A stretch of DNA of 64,000 nt. Source: Aquarana catesbeiana (lineage: Eukaryota; Chordata; Amphibia; Anura; Ranidae). The notes under the pieces are model-generated. The model did not search any database and was not told the DNA's origin. It saw only the letters and a list, made by a program, of their open reading frames with translations. Within the stretch, counting starts at the first letter, position 1. Every line of letters starts with the position of its first letter. Where the stretch lies: positions 331,446,539 through 331,510,538 of the forward strand of contig NC_133328.1 in the NCBI RefSeq assembly GCF_042186555.1. Reading direction: 5' to 3'. Positions 1 through 10,500 of the stretch are shown here, in pieces. Made by a program: the position numbers and the translations under genes.

Positions 1-330
1 TCAAGTCACAGCTTCAGCCACTTGCTCCTCTCCCCACCTCAAACATCACAGGAAAGCTTCTTACCTTACTTTTCACGTAAGTCCAGTATCAAGGAGGGGG
101 GATCAATATCGATCAGCTGGAAGACCAAGCTGGCTGCTAAACAGCAGCTAATGCATCGGCGAGGGGTCGCAGGGCTGGAGACCCGGGATCTTACAGTGCT
201 CCCTTACTCGGCCCATTAACAGACTCCTCCCTCCGTGTAGAAAAACTGGTGTGGAAATGTTTCTAATACTAATAGTACTTCTTCTGTTTCAGCAATTAAC
301 ACCAATAGCATTAATATTTTCCCAGCTGAA

Positions 331-985
331 ATGAATATCAATAATTCTTCAGTCCCTGAATCCTGTCTAAAGGAGATTTTACCGTGTGAAGTGTCACCAC
401 TCGGGCATCACCTGTCTGTTCAGGTAAAAGAAAAAATATGGAAAGGGCAATTCATTGACATTTTGTCATTACTGCCCTCAGCAAAATTGTTTATTAACAA
501 GCCTGACAAAAAATCTGACGATTAATCTGAGGAAGATAGGCGTAGACCCGTGGCAAGGTCTTTTCATAATTGGATACAGGCATTTAGCATTTATGCCAGT
601 GTTTTAGGAGAAAAACACCCGAAATACTGTAGTGGCCTTTTTCAACACCTTGAGCATGTGCTTGATGCATATAAAAGCTTTGGTGGTTTAGGCTGGTACC
701 AGTATGATGAGTCGTTTAGACAAAAATTGTCCATATATCTTTCTTTGAAATGGAGTAATAAAGATATAGGTTTATGGTTAAACCTTATAGCGCCTCAAAA
801 ATTGGCTTACCCTAGGTAACAGCCCTCTGTTACAGTGTCCCCTTATAAAAAGGGGTTACTGCTTTTCCATTTAATGAGAATAAGTGCAAATGGGGGGGAT
901 CATGCAAGTACAAGCATGAGTGCTTGCATTGCTCAGGCCCCCACCCATTGCTTAAATGTTTTAAAAGGAATACCAACACACTCAA
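331..985 (+). pseudogene. gag: Gag-like protein of the DIRS/Ngaro element (broken)
   Basis: Three frame pieces follow each other. The first (331-525) is an acidic linker. The second (550-819) reads FHNWIQAFSIYASVLGEKHP and then GGLGWYQYDESFRQK, a block I recognise from Gag proteins of vertebrate tyrosine-recombinase retroelements. The third, in a different frame around 867-985, has two Cys/His clusters, CKWGGSCKYKHEC then LHCSGPHPLLKC, consistent with the nucleic-acid-binding zinc fingers at the Gag C-terminus. A stop near 523 and a stop plus frameshift after 819 break the gene. The Gag would package element RNA; that is family knowledge. Sequence from 22 to 219 may be further upstream Gag or leader, but I see no motif in it. 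Confidence 0.7.
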
Positions 986-1000
986 AAAGCTTGCACACCA

Positions 1001-1824
1001 GTGAACCTACAAAAAATGCAGAAATGGTTGGAAATTTATCCAGAGGTTTCTCCAGAGGTTTTCCTTTGGTTTGGTTCCTTTGGTTTTCCTTTGCCAGTTT
1101 TTAAAGGTATAGGATGCAAATTGGTTAGTAATTTAAAATCGGTATTACAATTTCCACACATTGTTAAAGTAAAGTTAGATAAAGAAATTAAAGAGGGTAG
1201 AATAGCGGGCCCATTCAATTACCCGCCGTTTAAAAATTTTAGAGTATCGCCATTAGGAATTATCTCAAAAAAGGAGCACAACTCATTTCGCCTAATACAT
1301 CATTTATCCTTCCCAATAGGTTCATCATTAAATGATGAGATAAATGAAGAGCTAGCATCCATCTCATACTGTACATTTGAAGAAGCAGTTTGCCATATCA
1401 GGAAATTTGGGAAGGCTGCACTACTCACGAAACCGGATATTAAACCAGCATTCAGATTGCTTCCACTTAGCCCAGCTTCTTACAATTCTCTTGGTATGGT
1501 TTTTGAAGATAAATTTTACTATGACGTGCCTCCCAATGGGATGTTTAATTTCATGTGCGTAGTTTGAAAAATTTGCATCTTTCATTCAATGGGTGGTTTC
1601 ATTTGAATCCGGTCATAAGGGTATATTACACTGTTTGGATGACTTCCTATTTATTGGCCCTGACCAATCTCCAATTTGTCTATTTATGCTGGAATTGTTT
1701 AGCATAATCACAAAAAAATTAGGAGTTCCCCTTGCTGTAGAAAAAACTGTGTTGCCCTCCACATCCATTAAATTCCTAGGCATAAAAATAGACACTGAAT
1801 TATTAGAATTCCAGCCGCCATTAA
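1001..1824 (+). pseudogene. DIRS/Ngaro reverse transcriptase, N-terminal two thirds (broken)
   Basis: Reading 1094-1567 gives palm and finger motifs of DIRS-type RT: FRVSPLGIISKKEHNSFRLI, then HHLSFPIGSSLNDEI, and PDIKPAFRLLPL holding the first catalytic Asp. After a stop and frameshift near 1565 the frame at 1593 continues with GILHCLDDFLFIG, where the catalytic YLDD box is CLDD, followed by the thumb-side segment IKFLGIKIDTELLEFQPP. The frame is then cut at 1821-1824 by the piggyBac insertion and continues after 7896. The enzyme would copy element RNA into DNA; this copy cannot, because of the stops, the frameshift and the insertion. Confidence 0.85.
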
Positions 1825-2199
1825 CCACTTGCCGACCGCCTAACGCAGATATACTGCGGCAGAATGGCACGGGCAGGCAAAATTATGTATCTGATATGTC
1901 TCCCGCGGGTGGGGGGCACATCGCGCCCCCCCGTGCCCGAGGCAGTTGGCATCCCTAGGGCAGCAATCCGTGCTGAGGGGGAACCCACTCATTTGTGGCC
2001 ACCCCCTCGCGATCGCTCCCAATGAATGAAAATCTTCCCCTGCTGCTGTAATGTAAACAGCGGCAGAGGAAGTGATGTCATCTCTCCTCGTGTCAATCTT
2101 TTTGTTCCGGCGCCGAGGAGAGAAGACATCCAAGTAAGTGCACCAACACTACACATTACAGTAGAACACTCTAGGCACACCTTTCACCCCCAATCACCC

Positions 2200-2680
2200 C
2201 TCTGCACCCCCTGTCACAGTGACACCAATAGCAGTTTTTTTTTTTACTGATTATTGCATTGGTGTCATTTGTGACCGTTATAAGTGGTAGGGCAGTTAGT
2301 GGTAGGCCCCTTTAGGTCTAGGGTACCCCCCTAACCCCCCCTAATAAAGGTTTAACCCTGTAATCACCCCCCATCTCCAGTGTCACTAAGCGAACGTTTT
2401 TCTGATTGCTATATTAGTGTCACAGGTGACGCTAGTTAGAGAGGTAAGTATTTAGGTTCGCCGTCAGCGTTTTATAGCATCAGGGACCCCCATATACTAC
2501 CTAGTAAAGGTTTTAACCCCCTGATTGCCCCCTAGTTAACCCTTTCACCAGTGATCACCGTATAACTGTTACGGGTGACACTGGTTAGTTTAATTTTCAT
2601 AGTGTCAGGGCACCCGCCCTTTATTACCTAATAAAGGTTTAACCCCCTGATCACCCAGCGGGTGATACAAGTTAGGTTTT
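2200..2680 (+). repeat. Diverged tandem repeats in the piggyBac leader
   Basis: The motif TAATAAAGGTTTAACCC or a close variant recurs near 2342, 2503 and 2632, each time followed by a TGATCACCCC-like run and a GTGTCAC/GTGAC pair. Spacing is roughly 130-160 bp, so these are old, diverged tandem copies. The region before it (1825-2200) and after it (2680-3048) shows no coding potential that I can support. I infer that this is transposon 5' non-coding sequence. Confidence 0.45.
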
Positions 2681-3048
2681 AGGGTCTGCGTCACCCCAGG
2701 CAGCGTCAGGTTAGTGCCAGTACTGCTAACACCCACGCATACACCTCCCTTAGTGGTATAGTATCTGAACTGATCAATATCTGATCTATACTAGCGTCCC
2801 CAGCAGTTTAGGGTTCCCAAAAATGCAGTGTTAGTGGGATCAGCCCAGATACCTGCTAGCACCTGCATTCTACCCCTCTGTCCAGCCCAGCCCACCCAAG
2901 TGCAGTATCGATCGATCACTGTCACTTACAAAACACTAAACACACATAACTGCAGCATCTGCAGAGTCAGGCCCGATCCCTGCGATCGCTAACAGTTTTT
3001 TTGGTAGTGTTTTAATACAGTCGCTAACAGTCAGAAGCTTTTTTACCT

Positions 3049-4976
3049 ATGAGTCTCACTAGTGTACAACTAAATTTAGAGCCCAAAATGGCAAATCGAA
3101 GGTACACTAGTGAAGAGGCCTACACATTTCTTAACATGACAGATAGTGAAGAGGAAGTCACTCATCTGTCAGATTCAGGCTCAGAATACGATCCTGTAGA
3201 GGACAGCGGCTCCATGACAGATAGCTCTAACGACAGAGTTGTGGTCCCTGCCAAGGTCAGGCGTACCAGACCCCTAACTTCTTCTTCTGTCCTTGATGTG
3301 CAAGAACCGCAGGTCCCCCGTATGGAGCAGAGCAGTACTAGCACCGTTATTCCTTCTGGTGAACTGGCAAGCACCAGTGGCCTAGTACACCCTGGTCGTA
3401 GTCAATCCAGCACTGCAGTATCACGTGGTGACATGGCGAGTCCCATAAGTGCAGTTCAAGCTGGTGAGGTGGCAAGCACAAGTAGTGTCCCGCTGCCACC
3501 AAGAAGACGAACACAGGCCCGTCGTGCCCATAGTGCCCTTCCTGTTGCATTCGCCAATCCTAATTGGGAACCCACCACTTCTGCAGCACCCGTACTTCCC
3601 CCATTCACTGGCCAACCCATCATTCAAGTGGAAACAGTTGATTTTACATCACTTGATTTTTATTCGCTGTTTTTTACCGAAGATCTCTATAGATCTATTG
3701 TGGACCAAAGCAATTTGTACGCTGGTCAACACATCACCAATATTCCCCAGTCCTCCCTTGCCAGAGATTTGAGACCAATTACGGTTTCTGAATTTAAGCT
3801 CTTTCTGGACCTTTCCCTCAACATGGGCATAACTAAAAAGAGTGAGTTGCGGTCATATTTTATATCTACTGACCCAATTCACCATATGCCCTTGTTCTCT
3901 GCCTCCATGACCAGAGCACGATATGAGCAGATCTTGAGGTTCATGCACTTCAATGACAATGAACTCGTCCTCGTGGAGACCCTGGATACGATTGGCTCCA
4001 CAAAATTTGGCCCCTCGTAAACCACTTCAACCAACGTTTTGCAGACTTGTTTACTCCCCATCAAGTTGTCTGCATTGATGAGTCCCTGATTAAGTTTTCT
4101 TTTCTTGTCATTCAAACAGTACCTTCCCAGCAAGCGTGCCAGACACTGGGTCAAGAGCTGACAAAGTGCCCTGACTACATAGGAAGCGCTGGCAAGATTG
4201 TGTGGGACTTGATGTCACCCTTATTTGGAAAGGGGTACCACTTATATGTGGACAATTATTACACAAGCGTGCCACTTTTTAGTCACTTGTTTGATCAGCA
4301 GATTGGAGCATGTGGCAACGTGTGACCTAATCACTGGGGCTTTCCCCAGCGGCTTGTAGATTCCCATCTTAGGCTGGGGGAGAGAGCCTGCTTCAAGTGT
4401 AATAACTTGCTCGCTATGAAGTGGAGGGATAATAAGAATGTTTTCGTTCTTACCTCCCTTCATGCAGATACGACGGTCCAAATTACTACGGTGACTGGTG
4501 TTGTGGAGAAACCCCTCTGTGTAAACAAATATAACCAAAATATGGGAGGGGTGGACCTCAACGACCAGTTGTTGGCGCCGTACCTAATTGCCCTTAAGGC
4601 CAGACGCTGGTACAAGAAAGTGTCTGTTTATTTATTTCAATTGGCTTTGCTGAATGCTCATGTGCTATACAGATTTTCAGGATGGACTGGATCCTTCCTT
4701 AAATTCCAGGAAGAGATCGTCAGAGCCCTTCTGTTTCCAGGCGGTACTCCACCTCACCTTTCCCAACCAAATGCAGTAAGCCGGCTGCATAAGAGGCATT
4801 TTCTTTATGTCCTCCCGAGTACCCCTACCCAACGAACCCCCCAAAAAAGATGTTGTGTCTGCAGCAAGCGCGGATATAGGCGTGGCACCCGCTATTATTG
4901 TCTCTCCTGTTCTGACAATCCTGGTCTTTGCATTGGTGAATGTTTTGAACGCTACCATACACTAGTATTAGCGTAG
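3049..4976 (+). pseudogene. piggyBac transposase (decayed)
   Basis: The frame opens at 3049; a better start is the ATG at 3088 (MANRRYTSEEAYTFLN), followed by an acidic N-terminus typical of PGBD-type proteins. The catalytic core is present in pieces: CIDESL (first Asp, ~4070-4087), YVDNYYTS (second Asp, ~4246-4270) and MGGVDLNDQ (third Asp, ~4540-4567). The C-terminus at 4840-4970 is cysteine-rich (CCVCSKRGYRRGTRYYC, CIGECFERYH), the family's zinc-binding domain. A stop at 4018-4020, frameshifts near 4090-4190 and a stop near 4323 split it into three parts. The intact enzyme would cut and paste at TTAA; this copy is inactive. Confidence 0.9.
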
Positions 4977-5285
4977 GGTACAGCACTGCACAGACTAGGC
5001 ACACTTTCACAGGGTCTCCCAAGATTCTATCGCATTTTGAGAGACCCAAACCTGGAACCGGTTACAGTTACAAAAGTTACAGTTACAAAAAAAAGTGTAA
5101 AAAAAAAAACCAAAAAAATAAAATAAAAAAAATAGTTGTTGTTTTATTGTTCTCTCTCTATTCTCTCTCTATTGTTCTGCTCTTTTTTACTGTATTCTAT
5201 TCTGCAATGGTTTATTATTATGTTTTATCATGTTTGCTTTATAGGTATGCAATTTTTTTATACTTTACTGTTTACTGTGTTTTAT

Positions 5286-5880
5286 TGTTAACCATTTTTT
5301 TGTTTTCAGGTACGCCATTCAGCTGCAGAGCGGATTTATTTATCTTGACAGCAACAGTGTTTGCTCCCACGATACATAAAGCCATGACTCCAGCGCTGTC
5401 GGAGGTGATTTCACCACAACAGTTAAAAGAAAGAGCATATATACCGAAGCATGGGGGCAGCAGGGGCGGAGGAGCGATTTGCTCCTACCTTTTGTGGGTG
5501 GATGCCCCCATGCTTCGGCATATATATATATTAGGCACACGTTGCGTTAAAAATGTTTTATTTTTTACTATTTTTTTTGTATTTGCTTTGCAGGTATGGT
5601 AAGTCTTACTGTTATACTGTAATGTTACTTTGTTTTATTGTTAACCATCATTTGCTTGGCAGGTATGCCATTCAGTTGCAGCGCGGATTTATTTATCTTG
5701 ACAGCAACAGCGTTTGCTCCCACGATACATAAAGCCATGACTCCAGCGCTGTAGGAGGTGATTTCACAACCACAGTTAAAAAAAGAGCATATATGCCGAA
5801 GCATGGGGGCAGCAGGGGTGGAGGAGCGATTTGCTAATACCCTTTGGGGCGAATGCCCCCATGCTTCGGCATATATAAAC
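5286..5880 (+). repeat. Two ~240-bp direct copies, each with a hairpin, in the piggyBac 3' region
   Basis: The block around 5286-5530 is repeated at about 5640-5880 with only scattered differences; both begin after a TTATTGTTAACCAT run. Each ends in a hairpin. In the second, arms 5789-5811 and 5854-5876 pair over 23 bp without mismatch around a 42-nt loop. In the first, arms 5437-5459 and 5503-5525 pair at 22 of 23 positions. The arms centre on CGAAGCATGGGGGCA. No protein is supported here. The structure could be a former MITE, a structured RNA or a transposase-binding region; I cannot tell which. Confidence 0.75.
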
Positions 5881-6860
5881 GGTGCATGTATGCCCAACCT
5901 TAGAAGTGGGTGGATGAAGGGAGGTATTCTAGCTGATCAGAGACCAGAATGGCTCAAATAATCTCTATGGCCTAAGAAACCGGAAGCTACGAGCATTTTA
6001 CGACTTAGATTGCGCCGGATGTAAACAGCGCCATTGGGAAATTGGGAAAGGATTTTATCACACCGATCTTGGTGTGATCAGATGCTTTGAGGGCAGAGGA
6101 GAGATCTAGGGTCTAACCCCAATTTTTTCAAAAAAGAGTACCTATCACTACCTATTGCCATCATAGGGGATATTGACATTCCCTGAGATAACAATAAAAA
6201 TGATTAAAAAAAATGAAAGGAACAGTTTAAAAATAAGATAAAAAAGCAAAAAAAATTTTAAAAAAAGCACCCCTGTTCCCCCCTGCTTTCGCACAAAGGC
6301 GAACGCAAGCGTCGGTCTGGCGTCAAATGTTAACAGCAATTGCACCATGCATGTGAGGTATCACCGGGAAGGTCAGATCGGGGGCAGTAATTTTAGCAGT
6401 AGACCTCCTCTGTAAACCTAAAGTGGTAACCTGTAAAGGCTTTTAAAGGCTTTTAAAAATGTATTTAGTTTGTCACCACTGCACGTTTGTGTGCAATTTT
6501 AAAGCATTTTGTGTTTGGTATCCATGGACTCGGCCTAAGATCATCTTTTTTATTTCATCAAACATTTGGGCAATATAGTGTGTTTTAGTGCATTAAAATT
6601 TTAAAAAGTGTGTTTTTTCCCAAAAAAATGCGTTTGAAAAATTGTTGCGCAAATACTGTGTGAAAAAAAAAAATTAAACACCCACCATTTTAATTTGTAG
6701 GGCCTTTGCTTTAAAAAAAATATATAATGTTTGTGGGTTCAAAGTAATTTTCTTCCAAAAAAAAAAAATTTTTCATGTAAACAAAAAGTGTCAGAAAGGG
6801 CTTTGTCTTCAAGTGTTTAGAAGAGTGGGTGATGTGTGACATAAGCTTCTAAATGTTGTG

Positions 6861-7075
6861 CATAAAATGCCAGGACAGTTCAAAACCCACCCAAATGACC
6901 CCATTTTGGAAAGTAGACACCCCAAGCTAAAAAAAAAGTTTGTAATTTTACCGCAACTTGTGTCAAAATATAAAATATTCCATGGACTCAACATGCCTCT
7001 CAGCAAATAGCTTGGGGTGTCTACTTTCCAAAATTGGGTCATTTGGGGGGGTTTGTGACATCTTGGCATTTTATG
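6861..7075. repeat. Long inverted repeat (arms ~68 bp) in the piggyBac 3' region
   Basis: The left arm 6861-6929 and the right arm 7008-7075 are near-complementary along their length, containing TTGGAAAGTAGACACCCCAA and its reverse complement, with a 78-bp spacer. A third partial copy of the right-arm sequence lies at about 7373-7440 in direct orientation (GGGGTGTCTACTTTCC). It is non-coding. The remaining sequence 5881-6860 and 7076-7892 is AT-rich transposon body with no ORF that I can support. Confidence 0.75.
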
Positions 7076-7896
7076 GCCTTCAAAACTGTGATAGGTAGTG
7101 ATGAGTGAAATCAAAAATGTACGCCCTTAGAAATCCTGAAGGCGGTGCTTGGTTTTCGGGGCCCCGTACGCGGCTAGGCTCCCAAAAATTCCCACACATG
7201 TGGTATCCCCATACTCAGGAGAAGCAGCTAAAATGTATTTTGGGGTGCAATTTCACATATAACCATGGCATGTGTGAGCAATGTATCATTTAGTGACAAC
7301 TTTTTGTAAATTTTTTTTTATCATTAATCAATCACTTGGGACAAAAAAATGTTATAACATGTCTCTTAGCAATTTCCTTGGGGTGTCTACTTTCCCAACT
7401 GGGGTCATTTAGGAGGGGTTTGTACTGCCCTGCCATTTTAGCACCTCAAGAAATTACATAGGCAATCATAAACTAAAAGCTGTGTAAATTCCAGAAAATG
7501 TACCCTAGTTTGTAGACGCTATAACTTTTGCGCAAACCAATAAATATATGCTTATTGACATTTTTTTTACCAAAGACATGTAGCCAAATACATTTTGCCC
7601 TAAATGTTTGACTAAAATTGAGTTTATTGGATTTTTTTAATAACAAAAGTTAGAAAATATAATTTTTTTTTCAAAATTTTCAGTCTTTTTCCGTTTATAG
7701 GGCAAAAAATAAAAACCGCAGAGGTGATCAAATACCATCAAAAGCAAGCTCTATTTGTGGGAAAAAAGGACGCAAATTTAGTTTGGGTACAGTATTGCAT
7801 GACTGCGCAATTAGCAGTTAAAGGGACGCAGTGCCAAATTGTAATAAGTGCTCTGGTCAGGAAGGGGGTAAATCCTTCCGGGGTTGAAGTGGTTAA

Positions 7897-8625
7897 ATAA
7901 AATTAACAATATTAAAACTACCATTTCTTAGAAGAAAAAAGATTTTATTAAAAGAGCTTCAATCTTTATTAGGGAAGTTAGCATTTGCAACAAGTGCTAA
8001 GACGGTGGGCAGGATATTCTCTAGAAGGCTATATATAGCTATGTCAGGGCTTAAATCCCTGTTTTCACACATTAGGTTAACATCAGATCTTAAGGAGGAT
8101 CTCCTGGTATGGATAAAAGTTTTTGACTTGTATAACGGCCATTCATTTTTTCAAACAGAATTTGTATGCTCATCAGAGATGGAATTATACACGGGTGTGG
8201 CTGGATCTTTCGGTTTTGCTGCAATATGGGGCAATCACTGGTGCTGTAGTGTATTGCCAGAAAGATGGATTCAAATAAAAGCCACCAAAAACATAGTTCT
8301 ACTTGAACTATTCCTGTTGGTTGTAGCATTGGAAATATGGGGTGATAAAAATAAAAGAATTTTGATTAATTCCGATTATAGAGGAGTAATATATGCAGTA
8401 AATTGCCTATCAATAAAATCCCTTCTGGTAGTTAAATTAATTAGGTATCTGGTATGTTTATGTTTACATTTTAATACCTGGGTAAAAGCAAGACACGTTC
8501 CAGGTAAGGATAATCAAATTGCGGATGCATTATCTCGATTGCAGATACAAAAATTCTGGCAGCTTCTGCCAAATGCGGACAAAGAAAATCAGGTATGTCC
8601 CAAACATCTTTGGAACCTGATCTAG
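7897..8625 (+). pseudogene. DIRS/Ngaro RT C-terminus and RNase H (broken)
   Basis: This continues the RT frame cut at 1821. From about 7925 the translation gives LLKELQSLLGKLAFA and then KTVGRIFSRRLYIAMSGL, the RT connection segment. RNase H follows: YTGVAGSFGFAAIWG, IVLLELFLLVVALEIWG with the Glu, INSDYRGVIYAVN with an Asp, and WVKARHVPGKDNQIADALSR with the last His/Asp cluster. That is the standard order for RNase H in DIRS elements. The frame ends at 8625 because of a 31-bp duplication. One small frameshift lies near 7930. Confidence 0.85.
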
Positions 8626-8659
8626 GAATCCCAAACATCTTTGGAACCTGATCTAGGAA
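8598..8659 (+). repeat. 31-bp tandem duplication between RNase H and recombinase
   Basis: The segment CCCAAACATCTTTGGAACC plus the following GATCTAGGAAT occurs twice head to tail, beginning at about 8598 and again at 8629. Thirty-one is not a multiple of three, so the duplication shifts the frame and helps end the RNase H frame at the stop at 8623-8625. Confidence 0.85.
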
Positions 8660-9539
8660 TTATGATGCAGTCAATCAAAAATTTGGTGGCTAACAGTACA
8701 TGGGCTGAATACATGGCTGCATGGCAGAGGTGGGATAAATTCATCAGGGAATTTGAGATGCAGTTTGAGTCTCCTTCGGAAACAAACATTCAAATATTTT
8801 TATGTACACTGATGCAGGCGGAGCTATCCTATAGCCAGATCGCTAAGATACTGGCAGGGGTGTCATTTTTCTTTAAACTTCAGGGTTTTCCTCAGTGTAC
8901 ATCTCTATAAAACAAGCCAAGATAGGTTACAAAAAGAAGAATTCTCTCCCAGATACTAGAAGGCCCTTCTCTGTCTCATTGCTTAAGGAAATTTGTAGAG
9001 TTACAAAAATAGTATGCTTCTCTGGTTTTGAGTCAATATTATTTAAAACCGCTTTTGTATTAGCATTTTTTGACGCTATGAGAATATCGGAATTGTTACC
9101 CAGAAGCAAAAAATCGGTGTCTGGCCTGTTGACCCATCATGTATTGGTTCACAGGGCAGGACTTAATATATTCATTGCACATTCCAAAACAGACAGATCA
9201 GGAAAGGGTGTATGGATTACTCTTTATAGTTGCAGAGCAGTGGAAATTTGTCCATTAAGAACGGTAAAAGAGTACCTATCTATTAGACCATCCGGTGAAG
9301 GCCGTTTTTTGGGTCATTTGGATGGGTCACCCCTTACAGGATATCAATTTAACATGGTTCTCAAAAAATGCATGTTGAAGTTAGGGCTACAAGCATTTCA
9401 TTTCACATCCCATTCATTTAGGATTGGTGCAGCAACCGAAGCTGCAAAAATGGGCCTTGATGCAGCAATAATTAAAAGAATAGGAAGATGGAATTTGCAG
9501 CGATTTAACATATATGTTAGACCTGATCTCTCTCTTTAA
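8641..9539 (+). pseudogene. Tyrosine recombinase of the DIRS/Ngaro element
   Basis: Two overlapping frames cover a tyrosine recombinase. The N-terminal SAM-like arm-binding part is 8641-8910 (WAEYMAAWQRWDKF). The catalytic part is 8895-9539: AFFDAMRISELL holds the first Arg, LNIFIAHSKTDRSGKG the beta-hairpin Lys region, FTSHSFRIGAATEAAKMG the His-x-x-Arg box, and RWNLQRFNIYVRPDLSL the C-terminal region with the Tyr nucleophile. All four catalytic signatures look kept. The single frameshift near 8900 is the only break. The enzyme inserts the circular DNA intermediate without target duplication (family knowledge). Confidence 0.88.
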
Positions 9540-9562
9540 TTTCTCTTATAGGTAATAGAAGA

Positions 9563-10130
9563 ATGATTTGGATCCTGGGCCACTCCTTTAAATTTTGGGC
9601 CAACAAAAGATCCAGGTTGCGTTGTTATACACCTAATCTGTCAATGGATCCTCAGAATTTTCAAGTTTTATGGAGAGGAATTTGTGGTCTGAAATGGTTA
9701 AATTTGTCTTTTTAGCTCTCTAGATTGTTGGAATTGTGGCCAGTCCCAGATATTCTAATCGTCCACTTGGGGGGAAATGATGTGGGTAGAGCTAAAATCC
9801 TAGACCTTATGTTTGCGATGAAACAGGATCTACAGACATTTAAATTGTCTGCCCCGAATACAATTATATTATTTTTGGAAATAGCCCCAAGACTGATATG
9901 GCTTCAAGACGCTCAATTTAAAAATATGGAAAAAAATCAGGCATCGGGTAAACAGATCCATGGAAAAATTCATGCCGTTTAGCGGTGGTTTTTTATAAAG
10001 ACATAGGAATTTAGAAGGAGGTTATGAAGGCTTATACAGGGCAGATGGAGTTCATCTGTCCGATGTAGGTTTAGACATTTTCAATGTGGGATTTCAGAAT
10101 AGCATCGAATTGGCCGTGGCAGTGGGGTAG
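9563..10130 (+). pseudogene. SGNH-type hydrolase encoded by the DIRS/Ngaro element
   Basis: An ATG at 9563 begins MIWILGHSFKFWANKR, the block I serine motif in the GHS form. An in-frame TAG near 9711 interrupts it; the same frame then gives PDILIVHLGGNDVG, the block III Gly-x-x-Asp motif. After a stop near 9981 and a frame change, the end reads YRADGVHLSDVGLDIF, carrying the block V Asp-x-x-His pair. These are the catalytic blocks of SGNH/GDSL hydrolases. Such a domain is reported as accessory cargo in vertebrate Ngaro-like elements; its role in transposition is unknown. This copy is broken. Confidence 0.75.
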
Positions 10131-10500
10131 GCCAGACTTGATAATTCAAGCCCGGCTGGTGGGGACTTGTTTTTTTTATATACGGTATTCCTCGAGTCCT
10201 GAAGACTGAGCTGTTTCTATTTATTATTCACAAGTGAGAATTTTATGAATTAATAAATTGATTGAATGGATTTAAGTTATTTACAGTTTACACCAATAAA
10301 CGTGCCTCGACCAATTATATTCCAAGTACGTCGTGAGTGTATTTATTTATTAAAGGTAAATTGGGTATTGAAGGAGAGATAGGTGCTGCTTACATTTCCA
10401 TGGGCCACACCAAGAAGTACCAAGTGAATAATTGAAATTTGTCAGAATTCTTCTTCTTATGGTGGCTGGGAAGAATGCAGGGTGGTTCCCATTGCTGAAG
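10131..10500. other. 3' non-coding tail of the DIRS/Ngaro element and junction
   Basis: No coding region is supported. The AT-rich stretch 10180-10350 probably holds the element's terminal repeats, but I could not pair them with a copy elsewhere because the 5' end is outside the window. The sequence from about 10360 on is unassigned until the hAT relic becomes recognisable. Confidence 0.4.

Larger units (their letters stand above)
1825..7892 (+). mobile_element. piggyBac element (PGBD4-like), with TTAA target-site duplication
   Basis: Both edges are TTAA: 1821-1824 on the left and 7893-7896 on the right, the invariant piggyBac target. The element starts CCACTTGCCG and ends AAGTGG, giving short terminal inverted repeats. 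It carries a decayed piggyBac transposase (3049-4976), a long leader with diverged repeats (2200-2680), a duplicated hairpin block (5286-5880) and a large inverted repeat (6861-7075). Removing it rejoins the host retrotransposon, which supports a single clean insertion. At 6068 bp it is much longer than compact insect piggyBac elements because of non-coding flanks. Confidence 0.9.
1..10350 (+). mobile_element. DIRS/Ngaro-type tyrosine-recombinase retrotransposon, 5' end outside window, split by piggyBac
   Basis: The plus strand carries, in order, Gag-like pieces with a zinc-finger tail, a DIRS-type reverse transcriptase, RNase H, a tyrosine recombinase and an SGNH hydrolase. That gene order is the one known for vertebrate DIRS/Ngaro retroelements, which integrate through a recombinase instead of a DDE integrase. 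Positions 1825-7892 are a later piggyBac insertion: the RT frame stops at a TTAA (1821-1824) and its continuation resumes after the TTAA at 7893-7896. The 5' end lies before the window. The 3' end near 10350 is judged only from loss of recognisable sequence; I could not identify the split direct repeats. Several stops and frameshifts make it a dead copy. Confidence 0.85.
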
